From positions 1 to 10,741 of the forward strand of contig JBFIHA010000061.1 of assembly GCA_041602035.1 (NCBI GenBank): a stretch of DNA of 10,741 bases, read 5' to 3'. Positions 1 through 5,866 of this stretch are shown here, one piece after another. The notes under the pieces were generated by a model. The model saw only the letters and a list, made by a program, of their open reading frames with translations. It did no database searches and was not told the DNA's origin. Source of the DNA: JAOTVV01 sp041602035 (GTDB taxonomy: Bacteria; Gemmatimonadota; Gemmatimonadetes; Gemmatimonadales; GWC2-71-9). The translations under genes and the position numbers were made by a program. Numbering within the stretch: position 1 is the stretch's first letter; each line of letters opens with the position of its first letter.

Positions 1-205
1 AGATGGCGACGGACTCTTCGTAGTACCGCCGCGCGGCGTCAGGATCCCACCATCGCTCCAGCTCGCCCAACTGCTTCAGCGCCCGGGCCAATTCGGCCCC
101 GCGGCCCTCGCGCCGCAAGGGGCCGAGGGTTTTCCGCAGACGGCGCTTCGCGCGAACGCGCTGCACCAACCGCGTGAGGTTCGCCAAGAGCGAACGTCTA
201 AACAC
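1..205 (-). CDS. TPR-type protein, N-terminal fragment (runs off the window)
   Basis: An open frame runs from a GTG at 205 off the left edge, giving 68 codons. The first ~36 residues are very basic (many Arg and Lys). Residues ~38-68 contain ELARALKQLGEL followed by DPDAARRYYEESVAI, the two-helix pattern of a tetratricopeptide repeat, a protein-protein interaction module. GAAGGAG lies five bases upstream of the GTG, which supports this start. However, the GTG overlaps the presumed attC core site (196-203), so a TTG or GTG further in (for example TTG at codon 7) could be the real cassette start. Only the first repeat is visible, so the partner and role are unknown. It is the most downstream cassette in view. 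Confidence 0.6.
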   Translation of the reverse strand, partial: MFRRSLLANLTRLVQRVRAKRRLRKTLGPLRREGRGAELARALKQLGELERWWDPDAARRYYEESVAI

Positions 206-318
206 CGTGGCTCCTTCGCGTGGGTCGGCCCGGAGCTCGGCATCGTTTCCACAGACCCTCAGCCGCGGTTCGGCGGCTGGGCCCGAGCGCGGTCGTCGGC
301 TTCATACGCTTGTTACGC
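196..318 (-). repeat. attC-like site after the methyltransferase
   Basis: On the minus strand the site opens with GCGTAACAAGCG at 318-307, where the TAA is the methyltransferase stop codon, and runs on into TATGAAGCCGACG. It ends near GTTTAGAC at 203-196, one base longer than the ideal GTTRRRY core. A perfect 7-bp hairpin (260-266 with 273-279, loop GGTTCG) lies inside. The left end fits the attC consensus of this window well. The right arm pairs poorly with it, so the exact right boundary is uncertain. Confidence 0.55.
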
Positions 319-990
319 GGTGGCTTCATCGAGTTTCTCCGCCACCAGGATCTCAGAGGTGATCATCCAGCGCGTCACCGCTGCTCGGTGCCGCAATCGC
401 CAGCCCGAGCCAATGAACTCCCTCACGGAGATCGGTCGGCAGCCGCCCACCCACGAAGGATGCGATCGGTAGACGCGGTTCCAGATCCGCTCAACCAGGC
501 GTGCTGGTCGCGTCGCCCCGTGGCTGAGACTCACGAGCCCAAGGCGCCCACCTACTTGCAGCACGCGCGCCGCCTCGTCGAGGAGCGCGTTGATGTCGGA
601 GCGCGATAACAAATCCAGAACGTAGGTGGCAAGGAACCGGTCGCAGGACGTCGAGGCCTCGGGCACCAGCGGCGTTCCGTCGTTCTGCACGATGCGGACC
701 CGGTCGCCACAACGTGCGAGCCGGCGCCGTGTGAGTGCGACCATCGTGGCGCTGACATCCACGCCACGATACTGTGCGCCCTCCGGCAAATAGTCCTGCA
801 AGAGGTGCTCAGCCAGGCGACCCGTGCCGCACCCAAACTCCACGACGCGAGCGGCGTGGTCGAATGCCATATGCTCCAGGAGTTCGTTGACGGCGGCGTC
901 TTCGTAGAAACGCTGCCAGTCCTGCTTGGAACCGAAGCGGTCATAGAATGCCCGGGCTTCGTCATACGTGAGGGTGCCACCGGACGCCAT
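313..990 (-). CDS. Class I SAM-dependent methyltransferase
   Basis: This 225-residue protein should transfer a methyl group from S-adenosylmethionine to an unknown acceptor in the cytoplasm. Seen directly: motif I EFGCGTG at residues 51-57 (glycine-rich SAM loop), GVDVS at 77-81 with the acidic Asp79 expected to hold the SAM ribose, and a later RVLQVGGRL segment typical of motif post-III. An N-terminal YDEARAFYDRFG segment resembles the cap seen in UbiE/Methyltransf_11-like enzymes. Length is normal for the family. The ATG at 990 has no clear Shine-Dalgarno sequence. The TAA stop is inside the following attC-like core site. The substrate cannot be inferred, since neighbours are unrelated cassettes. 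Confidence 0.9.
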   Translation of the reverse strand: MASGGTLTYDEARAFYDRFGSKQDWQRFYEDAAVNELLEHMAFDHAARVVEFGCGTGRLAEHLLQDYLPEGAQYRGVDVSATMVALTRRRLARCGDRVRIVQNDGTPLVPEASTSCDRFLATYVLDLLSRSDINALLDEAARVLQVGGRLGLVSLSHGATRPARLVERIWNRVYRSHPSWVGGCRPISVREFIGSGWRLRHRAAVTRWMITSEILVAEKLDEATA

Positions 991-1000
991 CAGGGCTGCA

Positions 1001-1079
1001 GCCGAACGGTTGCGGGCGTGAGCCGGCGGCGACCGCGCCCGCTACGCGGCGGTGCCATGACTAGCGGCGCCGTTGGGCG
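1001..1079 (-). repeat. attC-like site after the esterase (weaker)
   Basis: The last codons of the esterase contain GCCCAACGGCGCC (1079 downward), a good RYYYAAC core. A degenerate right core GTTCGGC lies at 1007-1001, giving 79 bp. Between them is an interrupted hairpin built from ACCG/CGGT and CCGC/GCGG near 1030-1053. The core sites are acceptable but the arms adjoining them do not pair convincingly. Confidence 0.4.
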
Positions 1080-1843
1080 AACAGCCACTGAGTGAACTCA
1101 CCGGAGGCATACGTCGCATCCCACGAGTTGTGGTTGAGGCCGAGGTATTCCGTGTACCGCACGTCGGCGGCCTCGGCCTGGAGCGCGGCCGCAGGCTCGC
1201 GCGATCCGCTGACCGGCACCACGGCATCCATCTCACCGTGGAAGATCCAAGTCGGCGTCTTGGCAAGCCGACGCGCGAGGGCGGGCATCGCCGCGCCATG
1301 ATCCGCGGGCACGACCGGAACAGAGCCCCGGAACTCGAACAGGTCTGTGACCCAGCCGCAGATAGGAACGATGGCCGCAAAGAGCTCCGGGTTTCGGTAG
1401 GCGAGGTACCAGGTCCCATGCCCGCCCATTGAGAGACCGGTGAGATACACGCGGTCCGGATCAGTGCGGAACTCCGTGAGGGTCTGCCGCAGGGCGATAA
1501 GCGCCATGTCAGCCGGAGCCCCCACCCATTGCGAATCGGCAGGGGCCTGTGGGAACACGACGATCGCGGGGAAGCGCGTGGGGTCGCGCCGGATGGCCGG
1601 GGCAAGCCCAACCGTGGTCTGGAGCAGACCATCCGTGCCGCGTTCGCCCGCACCGTGGAGGAACAGGATCACCGGCCAAGCGGTGTTCGTGGAGTAGTTG
1701 GCTGGGACGTAGACCTGGTGGCGGTACGTCCGGCCCGCCACCGCGGCCGTGCGATCGAGAAATCCCGTCTCGATCCGCTGGGCTGCGAGCGGTGTCGCTA
1801 CCAGCACGAGGAGAGCTACGCAAACAAGCGTCCGCACGTTCAC
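1061..1843 (-). CDS. Secreted alpha/beta-hydrolase esterase (carboxylesterase/phospholipase type)
   Basis: From a GTG at 1843 this gives 260 residues. GGAGG six bases upstream fixes the start; an in-frame extension to 1960 is Arg/Pro-rich and has no such site. Residues 1-22 form a signal peptide (hydrophobic VCVALLVLVA, then TPLAAQ), so the enzyme is probably exported. The catalytic triad can be read: Ser138 in GLSMGG (nucleophile elbow), Asp206 in HGEMDAVVPV, and His238 in LNHNSWD. HGAGERG at 63-69 is the expected oxyanion-loop region. The arrangement matches the PHB-depolymerase-like/dienelactone-hydrolase-like esterases that hydrolyse ester bonds. Substrate is unknown. The gene end overlaps an attC-like core. 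Confidence 0.9.
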   Translation of the reverse strand: MNVRTLVCVALLVLVATPLAAQRIETGFLDRTAAVAGRTYRHQVYVPANYSTNTAWPVILFLHGAGERGTDGLLQTTVGLAPAIRRDPTRFPAIVVFPQAPADSQWVGAPADMALIALRQTLTEFRTDPDRVYLTGLSMGGHGTWYLAYRNPELFAAIVPICGWVTDLFEFRGSVPVVPADHGAAMPALARRLAKTPTWIFHGEMDAVVPVSGSREPAAALQAEAADVRYTEYLGLNHNSWDATYASGEFTQWLFAQRRR

Positions 1844-2146
1844 TGCACACCTCCGCCGCTGAGCTGCGGGCCTAGGCGCACCCGCGGCGCTCAACGTGCG
1901 GTACTCGACGAGTGGCCGCAAGGCGGCGGGCCCCGATCGGAGGCCGGCTTCTCGACCCAACGGACGCGCCCTTCAGGTGCACGTGTGGGTCGTACCGCAG
2001 CCCTGCTACTCGGCCCCACATGGAATGGAACGGTGTGGACGTCCGGCCTTCGGTACGCCGCCCCGGGCCCGGTCAAGCTCGCCGGACAGTGGACCGAGAG
2101 AGAGCCGTTCTGAGGTGCCGAGGGTCGGGAATCGCCGACTGGAGGC
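1844..2146. other. 303-bp gap between esterase and two-helix membrane protein
   Basis: No convincing gene is seen on either strand; frames that cross it lack family motifs and a ribosome binding site. Reading the minus strand, the part at 1955-1985 is the right half of an attC-like site (described separately). A second possible right core, GTTGAGC, is at 1895-1889. The matching left half after the stop at 2147 could not be recognised. The remaining bases up to 1854 are the leader of the esterase gene, ending in its GGAGG. Confidence 0.5.
1955..1985 (-). repeat. Right half of an attC-like site upstream of the esterase
   Basis: The minus strand reads CACCTGAAGGGCGCG followed by TCCGTTGGGT, ending in a perfect GTTRRRY core at 1961-1955. 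The CTGAAG-GCGC-CGTTRGG layout closely matches the right ends of the two best sites in the window (8120-8278 and 10246-10406). A left partner was not found, so this is annotated as a half site only. Confidence 0.45.
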
Positions 2147-2857
2147 TCAGCGTTCCTCCGTCGGCGGAACGTCCGAAGGCTGCGACGTGGCCGCCAACGC
2201 GAGCCGCGCGGCCACCGCCTCCATCTGACGCCGGCGCAACCGCGCCCAGCTTGGCAGCCGGAGCGCGCCGATCCCGAACATGCCAAGTCCGATCGCCGAC
2301 AGGAATGCAACACCTGCCACCGACCCGGCGTCGCCCAGCCCGCCGGCCACTGCGACAGCGATCAGCGTCGCCGCCGCGGCTCCGAGGCTCGCGAGCCCCG
2401 CGGTCATCAAGCTACGGGCGTTGCCGTTGACGGTTCGGAGGCGAAGCCGGTGTCCGGTCGCGGTCGGCTCGAGAAGGGCCTGCAGGTTGCCGTTGGTCCA
2501 CTGGCGGAAAGGACCGTCGTATCGCACCGTGCCCCTCGCGTCGAACGTCTCGCGCAGATCGACGACCAGGCGCTCCCATTCCTCCTCCGTGAGCTGCCGG
2601 TCGAGATCGATCGTCCGTCCGACGCCGATCGGCAGACCGACAAAGCTCCGTGACGCGGCGCGCCCGCGTTGATCGAACGATCTCGATGCCTGGGCGACCA
2701 ACTCTGGCGGGATACCCACTTCGCGGCCGATCTCCTGCAGGTCGGCGAGCGTCATGCCCTCGCCCGGGGGGAGCTGACGCCGGGCGGTGTGCTGCGCCTC
2801 GGCGGCCCGCTCGAAGATGGCGGCGACCTCCTCCTCGCTGTATCGTCGCTCGGTCAT
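2147..2857 (-). CDS. Unknown protein with two C-terminal membrane segments
   Basis: A 236-residue protein of no function I can name. Residues ~1-62 are a helical, acidic module (RRYSEEEVAAIFERAAEAQ, then MTLADLQEIGREVGIPPELV) that looks like a short regulatory or SHOCT-like helical unit found at the N-terminus of small membrane proteins. Residues ~78-142 alternate as if beta-rich (RTIDLDRQL, GTVRYDGPF, HRLRLRTVNG). Two hydrophobic stretches at ~149-173 and ~179-199 should cross the membrane, followed by a basic segment and a charged tail. The ATG at 2857 lies in a GTTATGA sequence resembling an attC core and lacks a clear ribosome binding site. It probably sits in the inner membrane with large cytoplasmic parts. 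Confidence 0.75.
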   Translation of the reverse strand: MTERRYSEEEVAAIFERAAEAQHTARRQLPPGEGMTLADLQEIGREVGIPPELVAQASRSFDQRGRAASRSFVGLPIGVGRTIDLDRQLTEEEWERLVVDLRETFDARGTVRYDGPFRQWTNGNLQALLEPTATGHRLRLRTVNGNARSLMTAGLASLGAAAATLIAVAVAGGLGDAGSVAGVAFLSAIGLGMFGIGALRLPSWARLRRRQMEAVAARLALAATSQPSDVPPTEER

Positions 2858-2939
2858 AACGGCTGCAAGATCGCTGGGCCCGCCGTCTGGGGCAAACCGC
2901 CGTCCATCGATGTGCCCGGAGCGGGCCGCGTCCCACGCG

Positions 2940-3063
2940 GTCCAACCCGATTCGCTCCCGCCGAGTCGGCAATTTGGACGGCGGTCTTCATGGCCACGTC
3001 GGCCGGAGAGGGGGTATCGTCGCGTTGCACAGTGTGTCGGCGGGCTCCAAGCGCTTGCTAGGC
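2940..3063 (-). repeat. attC-like site after the 95-residue helical protein
   Basis: The gap 2858-3171 (314 bp) holds no gene; its recognisable content is this site. On the minus strand it starts GCCTAGCAAGCGCTTGGAGC at 3063 and ends in a perfect GTTGGAC core at 2946-2940, 124 bp in all. The inner arms pair perfectly over 8 bp (3037-3044 with 2957-2964, CCCGCCGA type). The left core has AGC in place of AAC. The flanks 2858-2939 and 3064-3171 contain nothing I can assign. Confidence 0.6.
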
Positions 3064-3171
3064 AGCGCGCCAGCCAGCGAGCGTCTCGAGGATTCTACTC
3101 ACACGACGCCTACCGCGAGCACGATGCACGGTCGTGGCGGTTTCTCTCTAAGACCGGAGCGAGCACATTGC

Positions 3172-3462
3172 TCATTGGCCGTGTGCCAGGCGCAGAGCCT
3201 CGTCGATCAGCGGTTTGATGGAAGTGAGCTTCCCCGAACATGCACGGGCCATCTGCTCGAGTTCAGGGACGAAGCGGGCGATGGCAGGTGGGGGCGGATC
3301 GACGGCCTGCAGTCGCTTCTGGAGCGTGACCAGGGCCAGGTAGAGAGAGCTGGACTGACGGGTGTCCGGGTGGCCCTGGGTTTGGAGCTCGTCCAGGAGC
3401 GCCTTGGCGTGGTCTCTCGCCTTGCGAACGACAGCGGCGAGCTCTTGATGGGTGACGGTCAT
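3172..3462 (-). CDS. Small all-helical protein of unknown function
   Basis: A 96-residue protein that I do not recognise. It is predicted largely helical: an N-terminal amphipathic helix (HQELAAVVRKARDHAKALLDEL at about residues 5-26), a second (LYLALVTLQKRLQAV), a Pro-rich break (DPPPP) and two more short helices ending LIDEALRLAHGQ. There is no signal peptide or membrane segment, so it is cytoplasmic. GGAG seven bases before the ATG at 3462 supports the start and that the gene is real. No catalytic motif is apparent. The size and fold are compatible with a small binding or regulatory protein, but nothing in the sequence shows this. Confidence 0.7.
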   Translation of the reverse strand: MTVTHQELAAVVRKARDHAKALLDELQTQGHPDTRQSSSLYLALVTLQKRLQAVDPPPPAIARFVPELEQMARACSGKLTSIKPLIDEALRLAHGQ

Positions 3463-3549
3463 ACGGCACTCCTGTTGAGCGATAGTCTAGCTTGTATGAT
3501 CGCGGTCGCGGCCTGAAAGCTGGGACGATGACGTGCGCGCCGCATGACG

Positions 3550-3571
3550 GATTGGCAATGAGCTGCCAATC
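3550..3571. repeat. Perfect 8-bp inverted repeat
   Basis: GATTGGCA and TGCCAATC are separated by six bases. The hairpin lies 17 bases past the stop of the DUF1569-like gene. There is no run of T after it on the minus strand, so it is not a standard intrinsic terminator. It may be the central stem of a degenerate attC site: possible cores TCTAGCC at the stop (about 3587-3593) and GCTAGAC (3491-3485) frame it, about 109 bp, but their adjoining arms do not pair. Confidence 0.4.
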
Positions 3572-3587
3572 GGGGCACCAGGCGGGG

Positions 3588-4037
3588 CTAGAGCCCGAAC
3601 TGCCGCAAGTGATGATCTGTATGTCGATACGCCCACCGATGCCAGTCTCGGGCCGTCATTCGACCGAAGGCGCCGTGGCTCGCGGCCAGGACACCGGGCG
3701 AAGCGGCCGCAAACACGCGCAACCCGCTGATGGCACGCCGCCGGTCGGCTTCAAAGTCGCCGGGCTTGGTCCCGTCGGCGTGAGGGTCCACCCCAGCGGG
3801 GGTCTTGAGCCCCCGCGGCCAGGGGAGTGGTGACGTGAGGGCGATCCACTTCAGGAGTGGCCGGCGGTGGCCAGGCGTCGAGGACGCGCGGTCCAGCACG
3901 GACGCGGTGGCGTCGCCCAGGTGGCACAGCATTTCGCCAGGGGTCAGCGTCCCCCACTGACGGGGAGTATCAGGGCGTAAGGCGTTGAGGCGTGCTACGA
4001 GCTGCGCGAGCACCGTTGGGTTCGAGATGCTCTTCAT
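3588..4037 (-). CDS. DUF1569 / DinB-like protein
   Basis: A 149-residue protein matching the DUF1569 branch of the DinB/YfiT-like four-helix fold. The signs are TPGEMLCHLGD with His39 near the end of helix 1-2, and a C-terminal FGRMTARDWHRWAYRHTDHH block followed by LRQFGL, where His139 and His142/143 could complete the metal-binding histidine cluster of this superfamily. DinB-like proteins include thiol-dependent S-transferases, but members of this branch have no established reaction, so no activity is assigned. Length is typical of the family. The start ATG at 4037 has only a weak GAGA upstream. Its leader (4038-4213) contains no gene. Confidence 0.85.
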   Translation of the reverse strand: MKSISNPTVLAQLVARLNALRPDTPRQWGTLTPGEMLCHLGDATASVLDRASSTPGHRRPLLKWIALTSPLPWPRGLKTPAGVDPHADGTKPGDFEADRRRAISGLRVFAAASPGVLAASHGAFGRMTARDWHRWAYRHTDHHLRQFGL

Positions 4038-4213
4038 GTGGCGGTCTCGGGGATCAACTGCGCACCCTCTTGGATGTCATGCGACGACCGACCGGGAGTC
4101 ACGCAAGAGCTGCCGCCCAGACGCCCGTGTAACAAGCCGTGGTAGCGGCGGGGCTTGGATCTCACCGAGCGCGGAAATGAACGAGGGCTCTCCGGCTCGA
4201 TAGCGAACGCGCG

Positions 4214-4313
4214 GTCTAACGGATTCGCGCACAACCTGCCGGCGGCCCACCCACGCGGCAAGCCGGAGCCTGTGCGTGAAGTGCAGGCCGCCTGGCAGCG
4301 GCAGGGGCTAGCG
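4214..4313 (-). repeat. attC-like site after the histone-like gene (copy A)
   Basis: The minus-strand right end is AATCCGTTAGAC with a perfect GTTAGAC core at 4220-4214. CGCACA/TGTGCG arms (4228-4233 with 4271-4276) pair. The left end is near the stop at 4308 (GCGCTAGC), a degenerate core. Its right part, 4218-4278, is a direct repeat of 4528-4588 (45 of 61 positions identical by hand count), so the histone-like cassette is flanked by two related sites. Confidence 0.6.
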
Positions 4314-4475
4314 CCGCTTAGCGCGCGTCGCGGCAGCTTTCCGCGCCGCTGCGCGGCGTTTCCGTGTCTTGGCCGCTTTGCGTCCCGCGGCGCGCCGCTT
4401 GCGCGTGAGCGCTCCTTGCTTCGCGGCCTTGCGGCGCTTACGAGTGGCGGCTGCCTTCTGTCCTGCTGTCGGCAT
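4308..4475 (-). CDS. Short histone-like Arg/Lys/Ala-rich repeat protein
   Basis: A 55-residue, extremely basic protein. GGAG seven bases before the ATG at 4475 sets the start; an in-frame extension to 4571 would run through the upstream attC-like repeat and is discarded. After MPTAGQKAAA the chain is a 13-residue repeat beginning TRKRR, with Thr at positions 11, 24, 37 and 50 and Ala/Lys filling the rest. This resembles the Ala/Lys/Arg-rich tails of bacterial H1-like and HU-extension proteins, which bind DNA without sequence preference, so nucleoid or nucleic-acid binding is likely. There is no folded domain, only the tail-like part. It sits alone between two related attC-like repeats. Confidence 0.75.
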   Translation of the reverse strand: MPTAGQKAAATRKRRKAAKQGALTRKRRAAGRKAAKTRKRRAAARKAAATRAKRR

Positions 4476-4523
4476 GGTCTCGCTCCGTTGGAGGACGTGG
4501 CGTTGGCGACGTGCGGTGCTGAA

Positions 4524-4670
4524 ACCAAACGGATTCACACGTAAGCTGACGGCGACCCGCCCGTGTGGCAAGTCGGAGCAGCTGCGCGTCGCGGAACCGA
4601 GCAGGCGATCGAGTGGACGAGTTCCGCGAGAACGACCACACCGGTCAGCTTCATCCGCGAGTCGCGGATC
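4524..4670 (-). repeat. attC-like site upstream of the histone-like gene (copy B)
   Basis: The minus strand ends AATCCGTTTGGT, with a near-consensus GTTTGGT core at 4530-4524. Eight-base arms AAGCTGAC / GTCAGCTT pair perfectly (4644-4651 with 4543-4550). A 7-bp hairpin (4653-4659 with 4663-4669) lies at the left end, where the left core should be but is not clear. The right part is a direct repeat of copy A. Confidence 0.55.
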
Positions 4671-4681
4671 AGAGAAACACC

Positions 4682-5119
4682 TCAGTCTCCGGTGGGTACC
4701 GCCGCAGCCCGCAGAGGGGCAATGACCCGAGCGATGGCGTTTGCATGCGCTCGGTCGCGGCGTCGGATGCGGAGAGTGAGCGTTCCCGGTCGGGCACCCG
4801 GGATGCCGTCGAACGCGTCAATCCGCCGGGCCCGAAGCTGCAGGCGTGGCGCCCACCATCCACCGCGGACCTGCGCCCGTGTGATCCAACGCTGCGGAAC
4901 CTGAACGGCGCCGATGGGCGACTCGTCAACCTGGTCCTTCACCCCGCCGAGTGAGACCAGCTGAGTTCGGCGTGTCGCGGCCCACTCGAACGTGAGCATG
5001 TCACCTACGAGGTGCAGTAGCCCGTCCAGCCGATAGGAAATGGATCTGGCGCCCCGGGAGTCGAGGGTGTCCTCACCGGGGACCTTGAGCCGAAACGCTA
5101 GCGGATCGGTTGGGGGCAT
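4682..5119 (-). CDS. Unknown protein, possibly PH-like beta-barrel
   Basis: From ATG at 5119 this gives 145 residues; GAGGG nine bases upstream supports it. An in-frame extension to 5329 would pass through the attC-like site and overlap the upstream gene, so it is rejected. The protein is rich in alternating hydrophobic residues (YRLDGLLHLVGDMLTFEW, RTQLVSLGGV, RGGWWAPRLQLRAR, TLTLRIRRRD) and closes with one helix (HANAIARVIAPLRAA). That order, a beta-barrel followed by one C-terminal helix, suggests a bacterial PH-like fold, but this is inference from pattern only. No signal peptide or membrane segment is seen and no active-site residues can be named. Confidence 0.65.
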   Translation of the reverse strand: MPPTDPLAFRLKVPGEDTLDSRGARSISYRLDGLLHLVGDMLTFEWAATRRTQLVSLGGVKDQVDESPIGAVQVPQRWITRAQVRGGWWAPRLQLRARRIDAFDGIPGARPGTLTLRIRRRDRAHANAIARVIAPLRAAAVPTGD

Positions 5120-5171
5120 CGCCGTATTCCCTCGCACCAGCGGTGCGCTGGAGGCTATCTCAGCCGGCGCC

Positions 5172-5301
5172 ACTTCACGGACTCGCGCATGGCCTGCGGC
5201 GCAGCGACCGGAGTGAAGCGCGCAATCGCGACCGGCTCGCACGGACCAATCCACCAGCTCGAGGAAGCCGCTGCGCCGGCGGGGCCAATCGCTCGTTAGA
5301 C
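5172..5301 (-). repeat. attC-like site after the SnoaL-like gene
   Basis: The left core GTCTAAC (5301-5295) is a perfect RYYYAAC and contains the TAA stop of the SnoaL-like gene. The right core GTGAAGT is at 5178-5172. Inner arms GGCGCAGCG / CGCTGCGCC pair perfectly over 9 bp (5269-5277 with 5198-5206), and each arm is 17-19 bases from its core, giving a symmetrical 130-bp structure. The right end GCGAGTCCGT resembles copies A and B (GAATCCGT). Confidence 0.7.
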
Positions 5302-5703
5302 TGCTCCCTCCGAGGAAGTAGAGGTCCACGTCGCTAGCACAACACGCCAGGCGCCAGCTTGTCCCTTGTGCAGGATCCAGAGGTGCGTGCCCGCTACCCG
5401 CGTCAGCTCCGAGCTCCCGGAAGACAAATAGGACGTGGAGTACGTGCTGAACTTGTAGGCGAAGGAGCCGCTCCCTGCGATCTGGGGCTCGTCAACACGG
5501 AGCTCCTTGATTGGTGGCCCGGGTTCACCGAGCCAACGCCGGATCTCAGCTTTGCCTTTGAGGATGCTGCCGTCCGCTGGGAGCCAGATTGCGTCCTCGG
5601 TGCAAAGCTCAAGCACTCCCTCAGCGTTTCCAGCCAGTTCGTGCTCAAGCCAATCGCTGTGGACGGCCTTGATTGCGTTGATCTCTCGGTCGGGAAGCAC
5701 CAC
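5296..5703 (-). CDS. NTF2/SnoaL-like (DUF4440-type) protein
   Basis: A 135-residue protein with the layout of the NTF2-like superfamily: helix INAIKAVHSDWLEHELAGNA, then LELCTEDAIWLPADGSILKG (residues 32-50, the characteristic 'lower-the-barrel' turn with Asp37 and Trp40), KAEIRRWLGE, and four beta strands ending AWRVVLATWTS. Relatives include ketosteroid-isomerase-like and polyketide-cyclase-like enzymes as well as binding-only proteins, so no reaction can be assigned. Length is normal. The start is taken as GTG 5703; another GTG follows directly. The gene is preceded in the same frame by an 11-residue ORF with a much stronger ribosome binding site (separate entry). The stop codon lies in an attC-like core. 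Confidence 0.85.
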   Translation of the reverse strand: MVLPDREINAIKAVHSDWLEHELAGNAEGVLELCTEDAIWLPADGSILKGKAEIRRWLGEPGPPIKELRVDEPQIAGSGSFAYKFSTYSTSYLSSGSSELTRVAGTHLWILHKGQAGAWRVVLATWTSTSSEGAV

Positions 5704-5715
5704 GCGCGCTCACCC

Positions 5716-5751
5716 TCAGTTCGTGCTCGCATCAATGCCAGGCGCACTCAC
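5716..5751 (-). CDS. Possible 11-residue leader ORF before the SnoaL-like gene
   Basis: A perfect AGGAGG (5763-5758) stands six bases before GTG 5751, which opens an 11-codon frame (VSAPGIDASTN) ending in TGA at 5718-5716. The SnoaL-like start is 12 bases further on in the same frame, behind a second TGA. It could be a leader translated to bring ribosomes to the next start, or the old N-terminus of that gene cut off by stop mutations. Only the ribosome binding site argues for translation. Confidence 0.35.
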   Translation of the reverse strand: MSAPGIDASTN

Positions 5752-5782
5752 AACCACCCTCCTACAAGACGTGCGCGCCGGG

Positions 5783-5806
5783 CAGCACCTCATGCGCGCG
5801 TAAGGC
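5783..5806 (-). repeat. Left half of an attC-like site after the ankyrin gene
   Basis: The minus strand reads GCCTTACGCGCGCATGAGGT, close to the consensus left end seen elsewhere (core GCCTTAC at 5806-5800). It lies 61 bases past the ankyrin stop. A possible right core GTTGTGA at 5754-5748 would make a short 59-bp site, but the arms do not pair visibly. Confidence 0.4.
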
Positions 5807-5866
5807 AGCAACCAGCGGCTTCTGGCGATACCCCGCATTGGACGACGCCATGCGTCGCCGAACACC

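Noticed and set aside
2147..2149. A standard attC left end just after the stop of the two-helix membrane protein
   Set aside because: CGCTGAGC and CAGAACG nearby are too far from the consensus, and no arm pairs with the right half at 1955-1985.
4127..4145. TGTAACAAGCC on the plus strand as an attC in the opposite orientation
   Set aside because: A lone core-like match without a pairing arm or second core; all other sites and genes face the other way.
4034..4528. A 164-codon minus-strand frame overlapping the histone-like gene and the DUF1569-like leader
   Set aside because: Low-complexity Arg/Ser-rich product crossing an attC-like repeat; the overlapping 55-residue gene has a better ribosome binding site and an ordered repeat.
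4653..4669. ATCCGCG/CGCGGAT hairpin as a terminator of the PH-like gene
   Set aside because: No T-run follows on either strand, and it sits within the attC-like region, where inverted repeats are expected.
5119..5329. N-terminal extension of the PH-like protein to 5329
   Set aside because: It would translate the attC-like site and overlap the SnoaL-like gene's end; the ATG at 5119 has its own GAGGG.
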